DNA of 64,000 bases from Eunapius fragilis (taxonomy: Eukaryota > Porifera > Demospongiae > Spongillida > Spongillidae). The position numbers and the translations under genes were made by a program. The stretch covers positions 4,751,107-4,815,106 of the forward strand of contig OY811988.1 in assembly GCA_963681505.1 (NCBI GenBank), read 5' to 3'. Shown here one piece after another: positions 35,073 to 47,304 of the stretch. The notes below the pieces were generated by a model. That model had not been told where the DNA came from and searched no databases. It saw only the letters and a program-made list of their open reading frames with translations. Positions within the stretch are counted from its first letter, which is position 1. The number at the start of each line of letters is the position of its first letter.

Positions 35073-35345
35073 GGAGAGAGAAGTGTTGGGGGAGGGAGGG
35101 GTGTTGGGGGAGGGAGGGTGTTGGGGGAGGGAGGGGTGTTGGGGGAGGGAGGGGTGTTGGGGGAGGGAGGGGTGTTGGGGGAGGGAGGGGTGTTGGGGGA
35201 GGGAGGGGTGTTGGGGGAGGGAGGGGTGTTGGGGAGGGAGGGGTGTTGGGGAGGGAGGGGTGTTGGGGAGGGAGGGGTGTTGGGGGAGGGAGGGGTGTTG
35301 GGGGAGGGAGGGGTGTTGGGGGAGGGAGGGGTGTTGGGGAGGGAT
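35073..35345. repeat. G-rich minisatellite 2, block C intron
   Basis: About 15 units of GTGTTGGGGGAGGGAGGG. Strong G-quadruplex potential. The block D counterpart is almost four times longer. Confidence 0.9.
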
Positions 35346-35923
35346 GAAGAGAAGCGATGTTTGGCTGTGTTGTCTGTCACGTTTGCAATTGTGTCTAGCA
35401 ATGTCCCTTGGTCCAACGTACGCTGGTGTGCGTGTGATGTTCAGCATCCTCCCGGAGACAAGGAGGGGGAAGGGAACACGACAGAGGAGGAGATGAAGGA
35501 GGGAGAAGGGGACACGACAGAGGAGGAGGTGGATGAGAGAGTGGATGAGGTTAGATTTGTGAGACATGTGTATGATGTCATATTTGTTACCTTGGCACTC
35601 ATATGGGGAGGTGGGGGTAGGGGGAGTTGCCCACAGTCTGTGCACTTTGCTTGTTCTTAGGAGTTTTGTGATGGATGGTCTGGTTATGTGTTGGCACAAC
35701 GTATTTGTCACTAGGAGTGGTCGGGACTGAGGGGCCTTGGGGTTTGGAGGGTTTTTTTTAGCGCTCAACGTTTCATCCACTATCCAAATCTGCGGTTCAA
35801 CCTGGGTGAAAAAAAAAATTAGCTTTCGATGGTGCCCATGTCACCGTAATGTAACAGTGGTGTTGGTGGGTGTGTGGCTATTGAGCACAGATTATTGTTA
35901 GTAAACGTGGAATATCAAACGTG

Positions 35924-38756
35924 TCTGAAATTAAAGAAACAACTTTTTTTTTCCCGCCGTGGGGTCGATCAAAGGCACTTCATTCTTATATATTTGATGT
36001 GATCTGGGCAGTAGGAGTAATAATCTGCATGGCCAGCATGGAGGAGGAGGAGCGGCAGAATAATTAAGTTTAACCAATGTTAGGTAGTAGGATTGTGGTT
36101 TCAATAATATATGAACATGAGTGACATTAAATTGACCAAAAATGAGACAAAAATCCTATACTTAGCACGTGTAAATGTACAAAGAAGTGCTAAGCTAGGA
36201 ATTTAAGTTTTAACTTATGGGTTCGTGTACAGACGTCTTTTCAGGATCGACCGGGATAAATTTAACAGTGAGGTATTGGGATGGGGTGTGCACTGAGAGT
36301 GTCAAGATGGTGTGTACGTAGCTATGCCCCCCCCCCCCCCCCCCCCCAGTTTTTCAACATTGTCTATGCATCTGATTTTCAGGGTGAGGACAGGTCTGTC
36401 CCCTCTGCCACCACCCCTCACCCCCACCCCCCCACCCCGTACCCCTAAATATTAGCACACTAGTTGCAGAGGTCAGCATTCATAAATACCAGCTCGGGCT
36501 TTTGGTCTGGTTTCATTGTAACCAGTCCTGTTTTGAAATTTCATTTTATCATTACTGGGCCAATACTTTTGGATCACATTAACATTCATTGCCCATTATA
36601 CTTCAGATTTCCAGAAGCAAATTGTAGTATTCTCAGGGTGTTTTATAAGGAAGTTCTGACTCTCCCCTGAATGAGCTTTGCTCGTGAAAATTTCTGAGGG
36701 AGCCTAACGTCTAATTTTTCCTGTATAGCCAAGTATGAATTACATTTAATTTAATATTTTGGTAATAACAATGCAGCTTCAATACTAGCACTAAAACATC
36801 GTGCATCTTAACTCTGATAAACCTAAATTATTTGGGTCTGGATTAAGACACACAGTACACAGGAGTTTAGTGTTGATATGAACATTAGCATGATAGATTA
36901 TTGCAACTATTTTATAAAGGCAAGTGAGATACCTTGGAAAAAAATACTGTTTTCAGTATCATGGTATATGGTTGTATGTTCTCTCCAATTAAAACAAAGG
37001 GCAAGTCTTCGGTTTTATATACTACTATGCATGCAAGCTGGATATGACTTCACTGAGCCCCCATCATGCATCAGTTACCACCCCCCACCCCCCCCCCCAC
37101 CCACCCCAAAATAAATAAATAAATATTCTTGTCTTGATCTACCATTGGCGAGTGTGTATTTTGTGAAGTGGGTCCCTGTAAACATCAAGGCCATTCAACT
37201 TGAGAAGGTTGGTGTCTCTCGTGCAGTCCCCCACTCAGTACAGGAGCTAGCTGCAAGTGCAGACAGTATGATGGAGTATGCTTTCATGTACAACTGAGTC
37301 CTCCATGAATGACCTGATGAAGATGCATTCTTTCAATTGCTAATCCAACTCCAGACACATATCATCCAATAAGATGAAAAACAATAAGGACATAAAGACG
37401 TATTAAAATAAGCATTTACACAGACTAGGTACGGATATACAAAAGCAATCACACCACACAAAATAGCATATGCAAAAGTGTTCCTCAACTGAACAATGTC
37501 CTGATTAGTAGTGTGACGTGATCATGAAGGGCAAAAAATCAAAAATGTTGCAGGCTAACTCCCCAGGCCCAGATTAACCATAGGACTGACTAGGCTAAAA
37601 TCTGGAGCTCTAAGCTACAGCCTATAGTCTAGGGCCCCTGGCATTATGTGGGCCCTCCATGGCCAGGAATACTATGCCAAATGACGCAATAACTGATCTA
37701 ACGGTTCTAACGCAGTAGAATCTTTATTTAAAATCAGATTGATCAAATGCATTGGTGGGTGGAGGTGGGGCCCCATGCATATATGTTTTAAGTCTAGTGC
37801 CCACAACGGCACAAGTATCTTAATTGAACACTGACTATCCCAATTAATTGCTAGCTACAAATGCTAACCACTGATGAATTTTAATCCACTGACTTTTTCA
37901 AGACGTTTTTGGGGCCACTCCCTCCCCCTTAGCTGCGCTGTTAACAAAAGCACTGTATCTGGCCTTGCAGCATATACCATGAATTTTTCTTTAGAGCCAA
38001 TCTTTCGCTGTCTCAGCATAGATTGTAATGTATTCAATAATCTATGGAGGCAGCCAGGTACGTGCATCTTTGTCTCACTGTCTTTTGTTTTGGACAATGC
38101 ATGCATAGTTTCCATATAAACCTATCGCTGAACTAACAGTGGCAGTGGGGGCAATTGAACTCACATCTATCTCAGAGGGCCCGAGCTTCTCTCCCACCTC
38201 ACCTTGGGGAGGGGAAGTGCTACACAAACTTGTCAAATATAGGCCCCCCCCCCTCTCACCTTCCCTCTCACACGTAAGGTACTTCTACCAGTTCACAACA
38301 CAACGTATTCTTAAAAATTCCCGGGTACAAAATTTGAGATGCCAAGTTGAGCAGTAATACTTATTATGCACAAAATATGTAACTAGGGCACTGCCTGAGT
38401 GCCAAATAATTCTGTAACCACAACATCGATCAACATCATTCACCATTGCAGTTGCCTCAAATACATGGATGTGCATCAAATAGAATAATAAACAGACGTA
38501 CCGTTACAGTGTATTAGTATTAGTATCTCTTTGTTATGACCGGTAGTGGCTAACCATGCAGTTACTGGTAGCGACACCTCGTTCATAGAATGCTGTAGGG
38601 CTCCATATATTCTTTAATCCTTTTTTTCTCTGCACCTAGCTGTATACGGCCATGTCAGCCAGCCCGACCACCATCTAATAATGTTTTTCTCAGCATATCG
38701 ATATTACATATTCGATACACATATGATTTCTGGGCCCGAGATCGCTGCGCTGCGTC
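35924..38756. other. Single-copy spacer between block C and the inverted repeat
   Basis: Block homology with D ends at 35923. No gene recognised. There is a degenerate palindrome near 36140-36205 (AATCCTATACTTAGCACGTG...), poly-C runs near 36330 and 37085, and scattered short frames without splice or family support. Confidence 0.4.
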
Positions 38757-38795
38757 ATCTGTCGTTGCGCTGCGCGTGACCGACTTTTGGCACTA

Positions 38796-38923
38796 ATCAC
38801 ATCCCATAGATCCGATTGACGGTTTCGAAATCGGATCCGTAACAGTCGATTTGTCAAATGACGTGTAACGGATTGTTATTATGTATGGGGTGTGATTAGT
38901 GCCATAAATCTATGGGATGTGAT
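38796..38923. mobile_element. 128-bp TA-flanked MITE, empty site in the other arm
   Basis: ATCACATCCCATAGAT at the left and its complement at the right, flanked by TA on both sides. The right arm reads GGCGCTACTGTAGTGCC with a single TA (42225-42226), the unoccupied site. TA duplication suggests a Tc1/mariner-type MITE. Confidence 0.75.
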
Positions 38924-39057
38924 TACAGTAGCGCCTCGGTCATTGCGACAATTTGCATATCCCACATTGGGAAAATATGCCCTATTCATAGCGATGTTAT
39001 CTAGGGCCTTGTGTTTCTAGCGATCGCTACAACCCACCGCTAATGAGATTCATTTCG

Positions 39058-39417
39058 TCAAGGAATCTCATTAGAAGGTGGTTTATATAAACTACCTCTC
39101 CCAGCAGTTATTAATACAATACTAGCTGCATGCAAAAGCGCCTTACCTTCACCCTTTGGTTGAAAATAAAACGAACTTACCTGTACAGTACCGTGCATCA
39201 TACACCTCACCCTTATACATAAAAGACAGGCTCCACAACATGGACAGCTGACAACAGAAAGACAGGTGCCACCTCCAACACCATGACTGTTAGTGAGACA
39301 ACATGTACAAGTTATGAGATGGATCGACCAGCATGTAAACCACCTACATATGCATGCATGTGCATATAAAGTATGCGCGTCTTGTGCAAGTGACGTGCCT
39401 GCATAAAATCGAGTCAA
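39058..39417 (-). CDS. 119-codon frame conserved in both arms
   Basis: Cysteine-rich frame beginning MTRFYAGTSLAQDAHTLYAH. The equivalent at 41733-42092 on the other strand differs at two residues. Conservation may merely reflect recent copying of the arm. No family recognised and no clear promoter or splice signals, so coding status is doubtful. Confidence 0.15.
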   Translation of the reverse strand: MTRFYAGTSLAQDAHTLYAHACICRWFTCWSIHLITCTCCLTNSHGVGGGTCLSVVSCPCCGACLLCIRVRCMMHGTVQVSSFYFQPKGEGKALLHAASIVLITAGRGSLYKPPSNEIP

Positions 39418-39883
39418 GGAATTATTTACAGCACAATACGAACCATGCCAACATCATCTTACCAAGCATATGACTGAATCAGAAGCTCAAGTTCGCCTGG
39501 ACGTACAAAGCAAGCAACAACAACAAGACACTTTTTGATTGGCTGAATTACCCTTTTTAGGAAGCTGCAGCAAACGTGCGTTGCATAACCATGCTTAATG
39601 CAGAATTCCTAGTCTTTAGATCTCTGTACACTAGATGGTAATAAAACAACAATCCCAATGCATGTACATGTTGGTTAATTTACACTCATCTTAGGTATGT
39701 TTCTGTACCGTGGGTTCTTTGTATCTAAGTACTGTGTTTTCTCTCTCACCAAATTCTACAACGTGATGTGAGTATATGTAGTGGCCAAGGAATCTCCAGT
39801 TTACATACAAATCTGGATGAAGCCAGCATACTTGTCCTGGTTACCTGTGAGAGGTATGTGGTGTGTGTGTGTGTGTGTGTGTG

Positions 39884-39923
<40 letters not shown>

Positions 39924-40539
39924 CGTGTGAATATGTTGCAGTACTCATTACATGTATGGTGACGAACCTATATGCTTGAAGTACTTACAAAGGTAGTACG
40001 TGCACATAATAGTAGCTGCAGGAAGCGAAACTTACATGCAAACACAAAACAGTTCTAATTAATCCCAACCATTAATTCGAGCTCACAACTCATGAACAAT
40101 GTGTAGAACTGTTTCTATCGTAGGTTATCGATTCACAATAGTGCAAAACACAGTAAGCTTACTTTTAGTGATGCATAGCAGCAATCCAATAATAATAATA
40201 ATAATAATAACGGTAGCGGTGACTGTCGCGCACGCGCGCGATAATGTGCACGGAAGAAGAGAAGGTGCCTCTGCTTTGAAGATAACAGAAGAGAATTGCA
40301 GATATTAAAGCTAGCAAACATGTGGAGGACATTGCATTTAACATCTTTCAGTTCATCGTCTGCGCAGGCCCTTACAGCATCAGATGAAGGTGGAATAGTT
40401 TCGTCAAGTACTGGTTCCTTTTTCTTATTCGTTATCTCCATACGTTTCGCTGTAAAATAATCGTGTACACTCAATTTCCTCGTGATAGTTGGTATTCCAT
40501 GGCTAACGAGGGGCTGCTCCACCGAATCACCCTTTGTTT

Positions 40540-40690
40540 TTCCAGTCACTAGTATATCGTCAATGTAGTAGACAACCTTCTTGCATCCTTGCAACACTAA
40601 TGCCATTGCATTCTGCCACATGGCAGGAGCTGTAGCTACTCCAAAAGGTAAAGTAAGCATAATTCCCAGGCATACAAAACCTATCAACAC
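40540..40690 (-). pseudogene. Reverse-transcriptase fragment (Ty3/gypsy type)
   Basis: The minus-strand frame reads LTLPFGVATAPAMWQNAMAL and then YYIDDILVTGKT, the finger/palm motifs of retrotransposon reverse transcriptase including the Y-x-DD box. Only about 50 residues remain, in the spacer of the inverted repeat; no LTR, integrase or protease is nearby. The frame runs on into unrelated sequence. It is a dead scrap of an LTR retrotransposon. Confidence 0.7.
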
Positions 40691-40970
40691 ATTATTACTG
40701 GTACCAAGTGGGTTATGAAATCCAAGGTCACAGTGAAGGCCTAAATACCCAATAATCTAATCGACAGGGCAGTATTACAGTGGTTCTGCTTGCTATGAAG
40801 CCTTGCAACCGTTATCAGCTTCGCGCAAATTAATTCAAGCGCGGACTATATGTACAGGCCAAAGCCCTTAATGCAGTTTATTTCATACCTGATGTCCAAG
40901 CATCTGACGGATGATTTATTCACTGGAGATGGCATTGAACTTGTTTGTCTCCACACTGACGGGTCGTGGG

Positions 40971-42263
<1,293 letters not shown>

Positions 42264-42336
42264 TTATGGCACTAATCACACCCCATACGGATCCGTAAAA
42301 CAATCCGTAACAGACGAATATCTGATCAGTTACGGT

Positions 42337-42357
42337 TTTTTTTTTTTTTTGGCTGTG
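42337..42357. repeat. Possible third CACAG-type transposon end
   Basis: A poly-T run then TTGGCTGTG followed by TA. It resembles the right ends at 5892 and 23298 and lies just upstream of methyltransferase 4. No matching left end was found. Confidence 0.3.
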
Positions 42358-42395
42358 TATCGCGCGGTTTCCAACTATCCTATACTCTGATATCT

Positions 42396-43202
42396 ATGGT
42401 GATGGCAGCCACTCAGCAGATGGACGTGGACTACAGCCACTTTGACGCTAGAGCCTATCTCGATTACTACTTCAGCGAGCTGTCATCGTTTAGTGACGCT
42501 CTTGCCGAATACGCCCGCTTTTTCTCCCGGTTTTCAGCCAACAGTCTCTCCGTGTTGAACGTAGGAGGCGGGCCATCTCTCCTGTTGCCCATCTACATGG
42601 CAGAGAAGATACGCGAGTACGTGCATTCAGACTACGTGAAGAGCAACAGGGACGAAGTGGAGAAGTGGGCTAGTGCCGACCCCACCGCATTTAGCTGGCG
42701 GGAGCACGTGCGGCAGTGTCTAAGACTGGAGGGAAGAGACGTCTCCGAAGAGGGTATTGCGGCACGAGAGAAGCGTATGAGGAGCGTATTCAAGGCCTCC
42801 GTTGCCTGTGACATTTTTGAAGAACAAGTCGTACCACCCGAAAACACTGGTCCGTACGATTACGTCATTTGTACGTCCGTCCTCGACGCCTTGTGTACTT
42901 CCGAGGCATCACTGGCCACGTCCGTGAGACGCCTCGCCGCTCTTGTGAGGGAAGGCGGCTACCTTCACATCGAGATGGGTTACGACACAGAAGAAGTAAG
43001 TAGCTCAGCGAACTACCGTGTTGGGGACTTCGTCTACAATAAATTGAAGGGTGTGAGATTGCCTACGATCTTAGAAACTATCAGGGCAGCAGGACTCTCT
43101 GTAGAGCATCAATTTTCGTTTACGGAAGAATACGATAACGTAACGGCCTACAAGGACCAAATAATAATGATTATTGGTAGAAAAATTGCAGTGGAAAAAT
43201 AA
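42396..43202 (+). CDS. NNMT/PNMT-family methyltransferase, copy 4
   Basis: 268 residues, intact, same start and motifs as copy 3, which it matches most closely (PPENTG, CTSVLDAL). Distinct changes include YYFSELSS for YYYSELSS, SDALAEYA and VYNKLKG. It opens block D and is followed in order by a TG repeat, the 101-bp hairpin and the broken transporter, on the same strand. The upstream sequence still has TCGCGCGGTTTCCAAC, shared with unit A. Confidence 0.85.
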   Translation: MVMAATQQMDVDYSHFDARAYLDYYFSELSSFSDALAEYARFFSRFSANSLSVLNVGGGPSLLLPIYMAEKIREYVHSDYVKSNRDEVEKWASADPTAFSWREHVRQCLRLEGRDVSEEGIAAREKRMRSVFKASVACDIFEEQVVPPENTGPYDYVICTSVLDALCTSEASLATSVRRLAALVREGGYLHIEMGYDTEEVSSSANYRVGDFVYNKLKGVRLPTILETIRAAGLSVEHQFSFTEEYDNVTAYKDQIIMIIGRKIAVEK

Positions 43203-43297
43203 GGACTTGTGTTGAAAATAGTGCAATTGTTATGACTTTGGCCTTTGAAGTTATATTTGCGTGGTGCATTGAATGACATGTCATGTTCTGCTGGCCA

Positions 43298-43298
<1 letters not shown>

Positions 43299-43350
<52 letters not shown>
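43299..43350 (+). repeat. (TG)n microsatellite, block D
   Basis: About 21 TG units and a CG tail, the shorter counterpart of 28529-28608. Confidence 0.95.
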
Positions 43351-43996
43351 CTCGCTTTTCACTAGTTGAGGGCTGCAGCTCCCCCCCCCCCCCCCCCCAC
43401 CACCCATCGTGAAGGTAATTGGTAACGCCTTGCCAGTGGGCTTGCGAGGTGTGGATGTGCATGTGGCGAAATTACTGCACTCTTCAGGCTCACTGAAATG
43501 AGGGTCACGAATGAAGCGGCTCATTTTTATACACAACAAACAATATCTGACGTGCTCCGTTGCAACCCTGAGCTGAACAAGCTCAATGCATCCTCTGCTA
43601 CGAACTGGGTCTGGGGTCGAGACAATTCCATATTAGTGCAGAGTTCTACGCTATATGTCGGACTAAACAAATGGCGCGTATTGAGCACTGCATACTTTAT
43701 GGCCTTTTAGTTGATTGGATATTTGAGAGGAAGGAACCAATGCAAGCTTGCAATCCTCATCAACATGCCGACCCAGAAATTTTTAAATGGGGGGGGGGGG
43801 GGGGGCGGAGGGTGTTAGTCTCTCCTGCCATGGCGTAATGTAATATATTATATTATGTCATGGCACGAAAGACTGGGGGCACCGATCGATAATATAGCAT
43901 GGAAATACGGTCTAACATATCTTATAATCTCTTATAATCTGCCACCAAGCCAGTTATACACTGCACAAATAACCGCCTGCAATTCTTACACCATCT

Positions 43997-44097
43997 AACG
44001 GATTGATGTATGTCACTAGAAATCGTGAATAGGGCACTCGATTTCTTAGAAATCGAGTGCCCTATCCACGATTTCTAGTGACATACATCAATCCGTT
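43997..44097. repeat. 101-bp hairpin upstream of transporter 2
   Basis: Counterpart of 29221-29321, identical except in the loop. It would make a 48-bp stem. Confidence 0.9.
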
Positions 44098-44624
44098 TTT
44101 GCTGTGTATGCTCCATGAGGGTATGGGGTATGGGGGTATATATAATTGTATATAAGGTTATAGCAGCTCGAGAATAAGCGTTCTAATAATATACTTTTAA
44201 TATACACTACAGTTGATACAGACGCACCATGCATGTAGCGAGTGGGGGAGTGGCATACAGATTCATGCGTGCTTACATGCCTTGGGCGGAGTTTGCGTCA
44301 GCAGAGCCTGTGTCTTGAACATTGTCAAGAGATATACAAAGGATGGACCTACCAACTCAAGGCACAAGTACGGGCAGTTCTATCCAGAACGGCGATGCAC
44401 CGCCAGCCATCCAGGCCACGCCCTCAGAGGAACAGAATGAGTTGATGCTATCGAGCTGGGATTTACGCAGGAAGAGGGTTGAGATGTTTTGCGGGTCGGG
44501 ACGGCTGTCACCGTCAAGATTCGGCGCGGCTTGGAAGAGGCAACAGCTCTTGACCGAGAAAGCTACCATTGTAGTGCTCTCTCTGGTGGTGTGTGAGACT
44601 TCGGCAGTCAACGGATCTACTTAC

Positions 44625-44691
44625 TGTAGTGTAATTATATTGTACTAGTCACGTGCGGGGCGCGTGAATAACATTAACATCTAATCCTACA
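44625..44691 (+). repeat. 5' LTR
   Basis: 67 bp from TGTAGTGTAATT to CTAATCCTACA. Confidence 0.9.
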
Positions 44692-44706
44692 TGGTGGCAG
44701 CGGTGG
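44692..44706 (+). promoter_or_regulatory. Primer-binding site, tRNA-Leu type
   Basis: TGGTGGCAGCGGTGG directly after the 5' LTR. From memory, animal tRNA-Leu (AAG/CAG group) ends CCACCGCTGCCA plus CCA, which would pair with all 15 bases. Confidence 0.7.
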
Positions 44707-45250
44707 ATGCGTGACGTGCAGTGTGAAGTTGAAGAGGAGCACGTCAGCGCAACCCAGCAGTGCGGAGGATTAATCATCAAGCGTGGCTGCGGAGGAAGGA
44801 TTGAATGCGCCGAGAGTGGGCAAATGCCAGTTGACGTTGTTACTTATGCGCCAGAGCTAAAAAGGGCCAGAGCCTGAGCGCAAGGGCGAGTGTCAGAGCC
44901 TGGACAAAAGATCAGAGCCGAGGGTGAGAGCCAGTATGAGGCGTGAGGTGAGCAAAGGTGACCGCAAGCTATGGCAAGCCACGTGGCCAGTCTGAGGTCT
45001 GGGACCGAGGTGACTAAACGTCCGCCGAGATTGGGCGAAAGCCAGATGACATTGTTTGTCAAGCGCCAGAGCCAGAGCCAAAAGGGTCAGAGCCTGAGTG
45101 CAAGGGCGGGTGCCAGAGCCAGAGCCAAACGGTTGTAGCTGAGGATGAGAGCCAGTATGAGGCAAGACTTAGTGGAAACTAGAGGGACCAGATTGAAAGA
45201 TGACAGAGACAACCAGTGTCCAGAGAGAGACAGCTAGGAGGGCGAAGGAA

Positions 45251-45775
45251 GCCAAGAGGGTGAAGCCTGAGCCAGAGAGAGGCAAGAGGCTGAAGCCTGA
45301 GCCAGAGAGAGGCAAGAGGCTGAAGCCTGAGCCAGAGAGAGGCAAGAGGCTGAAGCCTGAGCCAGAGAGAGGCAAGAGGGTGAAGCCTGAGCCAGAGAGA
45401 GGCAAGAGGTTGAAGCCTGAGCCAGAGAGAGGCAAGAGGGTGAAGCCTGAGCCAGAGAGAGGCAAGAGGCTGAAGCCTTAGCCAGAGAGAGGCAAGAGGG
45501 TGAAGCCTGAGCCAGAGAGAGGCAAGAGGGTGAAGCCTGAGCCAGAGAGAGGCAAGAGAGTGAAGCCTGAGCCAGAGATAGGCAAGAGGGTGAAGCCTGA
45601 GCCAGAGAGAGGCAAGAGGGTGAAGCCTGAGCCAGAGAGAGGCAAGAGGGTGAAGCCTGAGCCAGAGAGAGGCAAGAGGGTGAAGCCTGAGCCAGAGAGA
45701 GGCAAGAGGGTGAAGCCTGAGCCAGAGAGAGGCAAGAGAGTGAAGCCTGAGCCAGAGATAGGCAAGAGGGTGAAT
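45251..45775 (+). repeat. 30-bp tandem repeat inside the LTR element
   Basis: About 17 units of GCCAGAGAGAGGCAAGAGGG plus TGAAGCCTGA. As 30 is divisible by three, each frame repeats; one reads PEPERGKRVK, with a TAG at 45479-45481. Not convincing as a protein. Confidence 0.9.
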
Positions 45776-45840
45776 TTAGGAAGTATACAACAGAGAAGGC
45801 AGAAGAGACAGGCGTAAACAGAAATAAAAGAACAGACATT

Positions 45841-45853
45841 GGGGAAAACGAGA
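45841..45853 (+). promoter_or_regulatory. Polypurine tract of the LTR element
   Basis: GGGGAAAACGAGA immediately before the 3' LTR, the expected plus-strand primer position. Confidence 0.75.
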
Positions 45854-45920
45854 TGTAGTGTAATTATATTGTACTAGTCACGTGCGGGGCGCGTGAATAA
45901 CATTAACATCTAAGCCTACA
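45854..45920 (+). repeat. 3' LTR
   Basis: Identical to the 5' LTR except G for T at position 45914. Confidence 0.9.
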
Positions 45921-47272
45921 CTTACATCTTTGGATCGTTTTTAGACGCCTTATTCGAGAAAGATGGGGTAAAAAGCTATCACCAATTTTACAGCACGTTC
46001 CTGTTGCAAACGTACGGATTTTCGTATGCCTCTCTCCTCTTATATCCGATTGCCGGTTGGCTGGGTGATTCTAAGGTCGGTAGACACAAGATGGCCGTCA
46101 TTAGTCTCCTTATCCTGTTTGTAAGTTTGGTTCTGGTGGCATTCTACTTCTCGTTTTACCAATATAGGGTCAGCGAAGAGAGCAAAATGGCGATGACAGT
46201 CATATTTTACTTCGCCATCTGCTTGGGAGCGGCTGGCTTCAGCTCTAATATATTATCCCCTTCGGGGCCGACCAACTGCTGTACGGACCGGCGGAGCAAG
46301 TGACGTCATACTTCAATTGGCTCTACTGGGCACGCCAGGTCGGGAGGTTGATGTTAACGATTTCGTTCGTGAACGGCTCGACGGACGAGCGAGCCCTTAT
46401 TGCCTCATTCGTCGCCAGTCTCCTTACCGCTGTCGCTCTGATATTGAATATGAGCTTTAAAAAGTGTCTGTTCATCGAAAACGAGAGACGAAATCCGCTT
46501 AAGCAGATATTCGACGTGCTTCGCTTCGCAGCTGTTGCCAAGCGGCCAGAACGTGTCAGTGCATTTGGATTCGACGGTCGCAGCTCTCCTTCGAGGGTCG
46601 ACCTAGCAAAGTCGAAGCACGGAGGCCATTTCGAAAGCAACGTTGTGGACGACGTGAAAACATTTTTATCGCTGCTCCCTCTGCTGTTGTTGTTCGGAAT
46701 CCCGTACTTTTTTCTTTTGGGGGTAAGTTCACACAAATTAAAACAGCCATTGTGTGAATGACACGAATTACTAGCGGAAAAAAAAAAAAAAAAAAAAGAA
46801 GGTAGGACAATCAAGGAAAATAATCGTTGCAGCTAACACTAGTACATGTAGCTTATCTATACAATAGTGGAAGTGATTCACGCAATCTGATTGGTCAATT
46901 ACAGGTATCTAAACGCGGTAGAAACTAAGTGTGCCAGTGGGGGGATTCTAAGTGCCCCGGGCACGTATCCATTGCATAATATGTACGTATCTAATAGCTG
47001 CGTTGCTACGTACGCGTTGCTATTGTCTAACCTATATTTAATTGCATGGGCGTGCCCGGCCGGCCGACTCTACTAGCGACTTATCAGTTATGATATAAAA
47101 TAGCTAATTAATGCGTATACCTTCTAATTAACCGCCTAAAAATCAAACATTCGATTGCAATAGTTGATTCGCGTTGTGTTAATAGTTGACCCGCGTTGAC
47201 TAAACAATTCAAGTATGAGAAGCGTGAAATGAATGTCTGCATGTTATTTTTCGTTGTTCCGAGCCCCCGAGC

Positions 47273-47304
<32 letters not shown>

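Larger units (their letters stand above)
32594..35548 (+). pseudogene. Broken copy of the AT-hook/WAPL-like 5' exons
   Basis: Exon 1 (32594-34071) begins MPPKKPQLKHNASS like the copy at 48628. A 26-bp tandem duplication at 33044-33095 (CTCGTTACTGACGGCACACC repeated) shifts the frame after TPPP; the remaining AT-hook (KRKRGRPPK) lies in another frame. The next exon would start at 35389, but its acceptor CAG has become CAA (35386-35388). The third exon and everything beyond are not duplicated. Three independent lesions make it dead. One of the three KRGQPPKNTPTTP-type repeats of the other copy is missing here. Confidence 0.75.
38757..40095 (+). repeat. Left arm of 3.5-kb inverted repeat
   Basis: Pairs with 40971-42263 at roughly 90% or better. 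The outer end is ATCTGTCGTTGCGCTGCGCG. It contains a TG microsatellite (39859-39930, opposite the CA repeat of the right arm) and, on the minus strand, a 119-codon frame (39058-39417) that is kept in both arms with two changes. It also has an extra 128-bp MITE that the right arm lacks. Confidence 0.85.
44625..45920. mobile_element. Miniature LTR retrotransposon (TRIM-like)
   Basis: LTRs 44625-44691 and 45854-45920 are 67 bp, start TG and end CA, and differ at one base. CTTAC on each side (44620-44624, 45921-45925) is a 5-bp target duplication; the intact transporter has it once. The primer-binding site starts at 44692 (TGGTGGCAGCGGTGG), which pairs with CCA plus the 3' end of tRNA-Leu. A purine tract (GGGGAAAACGAGA, 45841-45853) abuts the 3' LTR. 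No gag or pol is present; half of the inside is a 30-bp tandem repeat. It must have moved using another element's proteins. The one LTR difference implies a very recent insertion. Confidence 0.9.

Noticed and set aside
33973-35780. Proline/histidine-rich and glycine-rich frames up to 468 codons
   Set aside because: They read through the G-rich minisatellites on both strands. No start context or splice support is independent of the repeat.
45200-45839. Repeat proteins PEPERGKRVK (plus) or SLAQASPSCL (minus)
   Set aside because: Both come from the 30-bp tandem repeat inside a non-coding LTR element.
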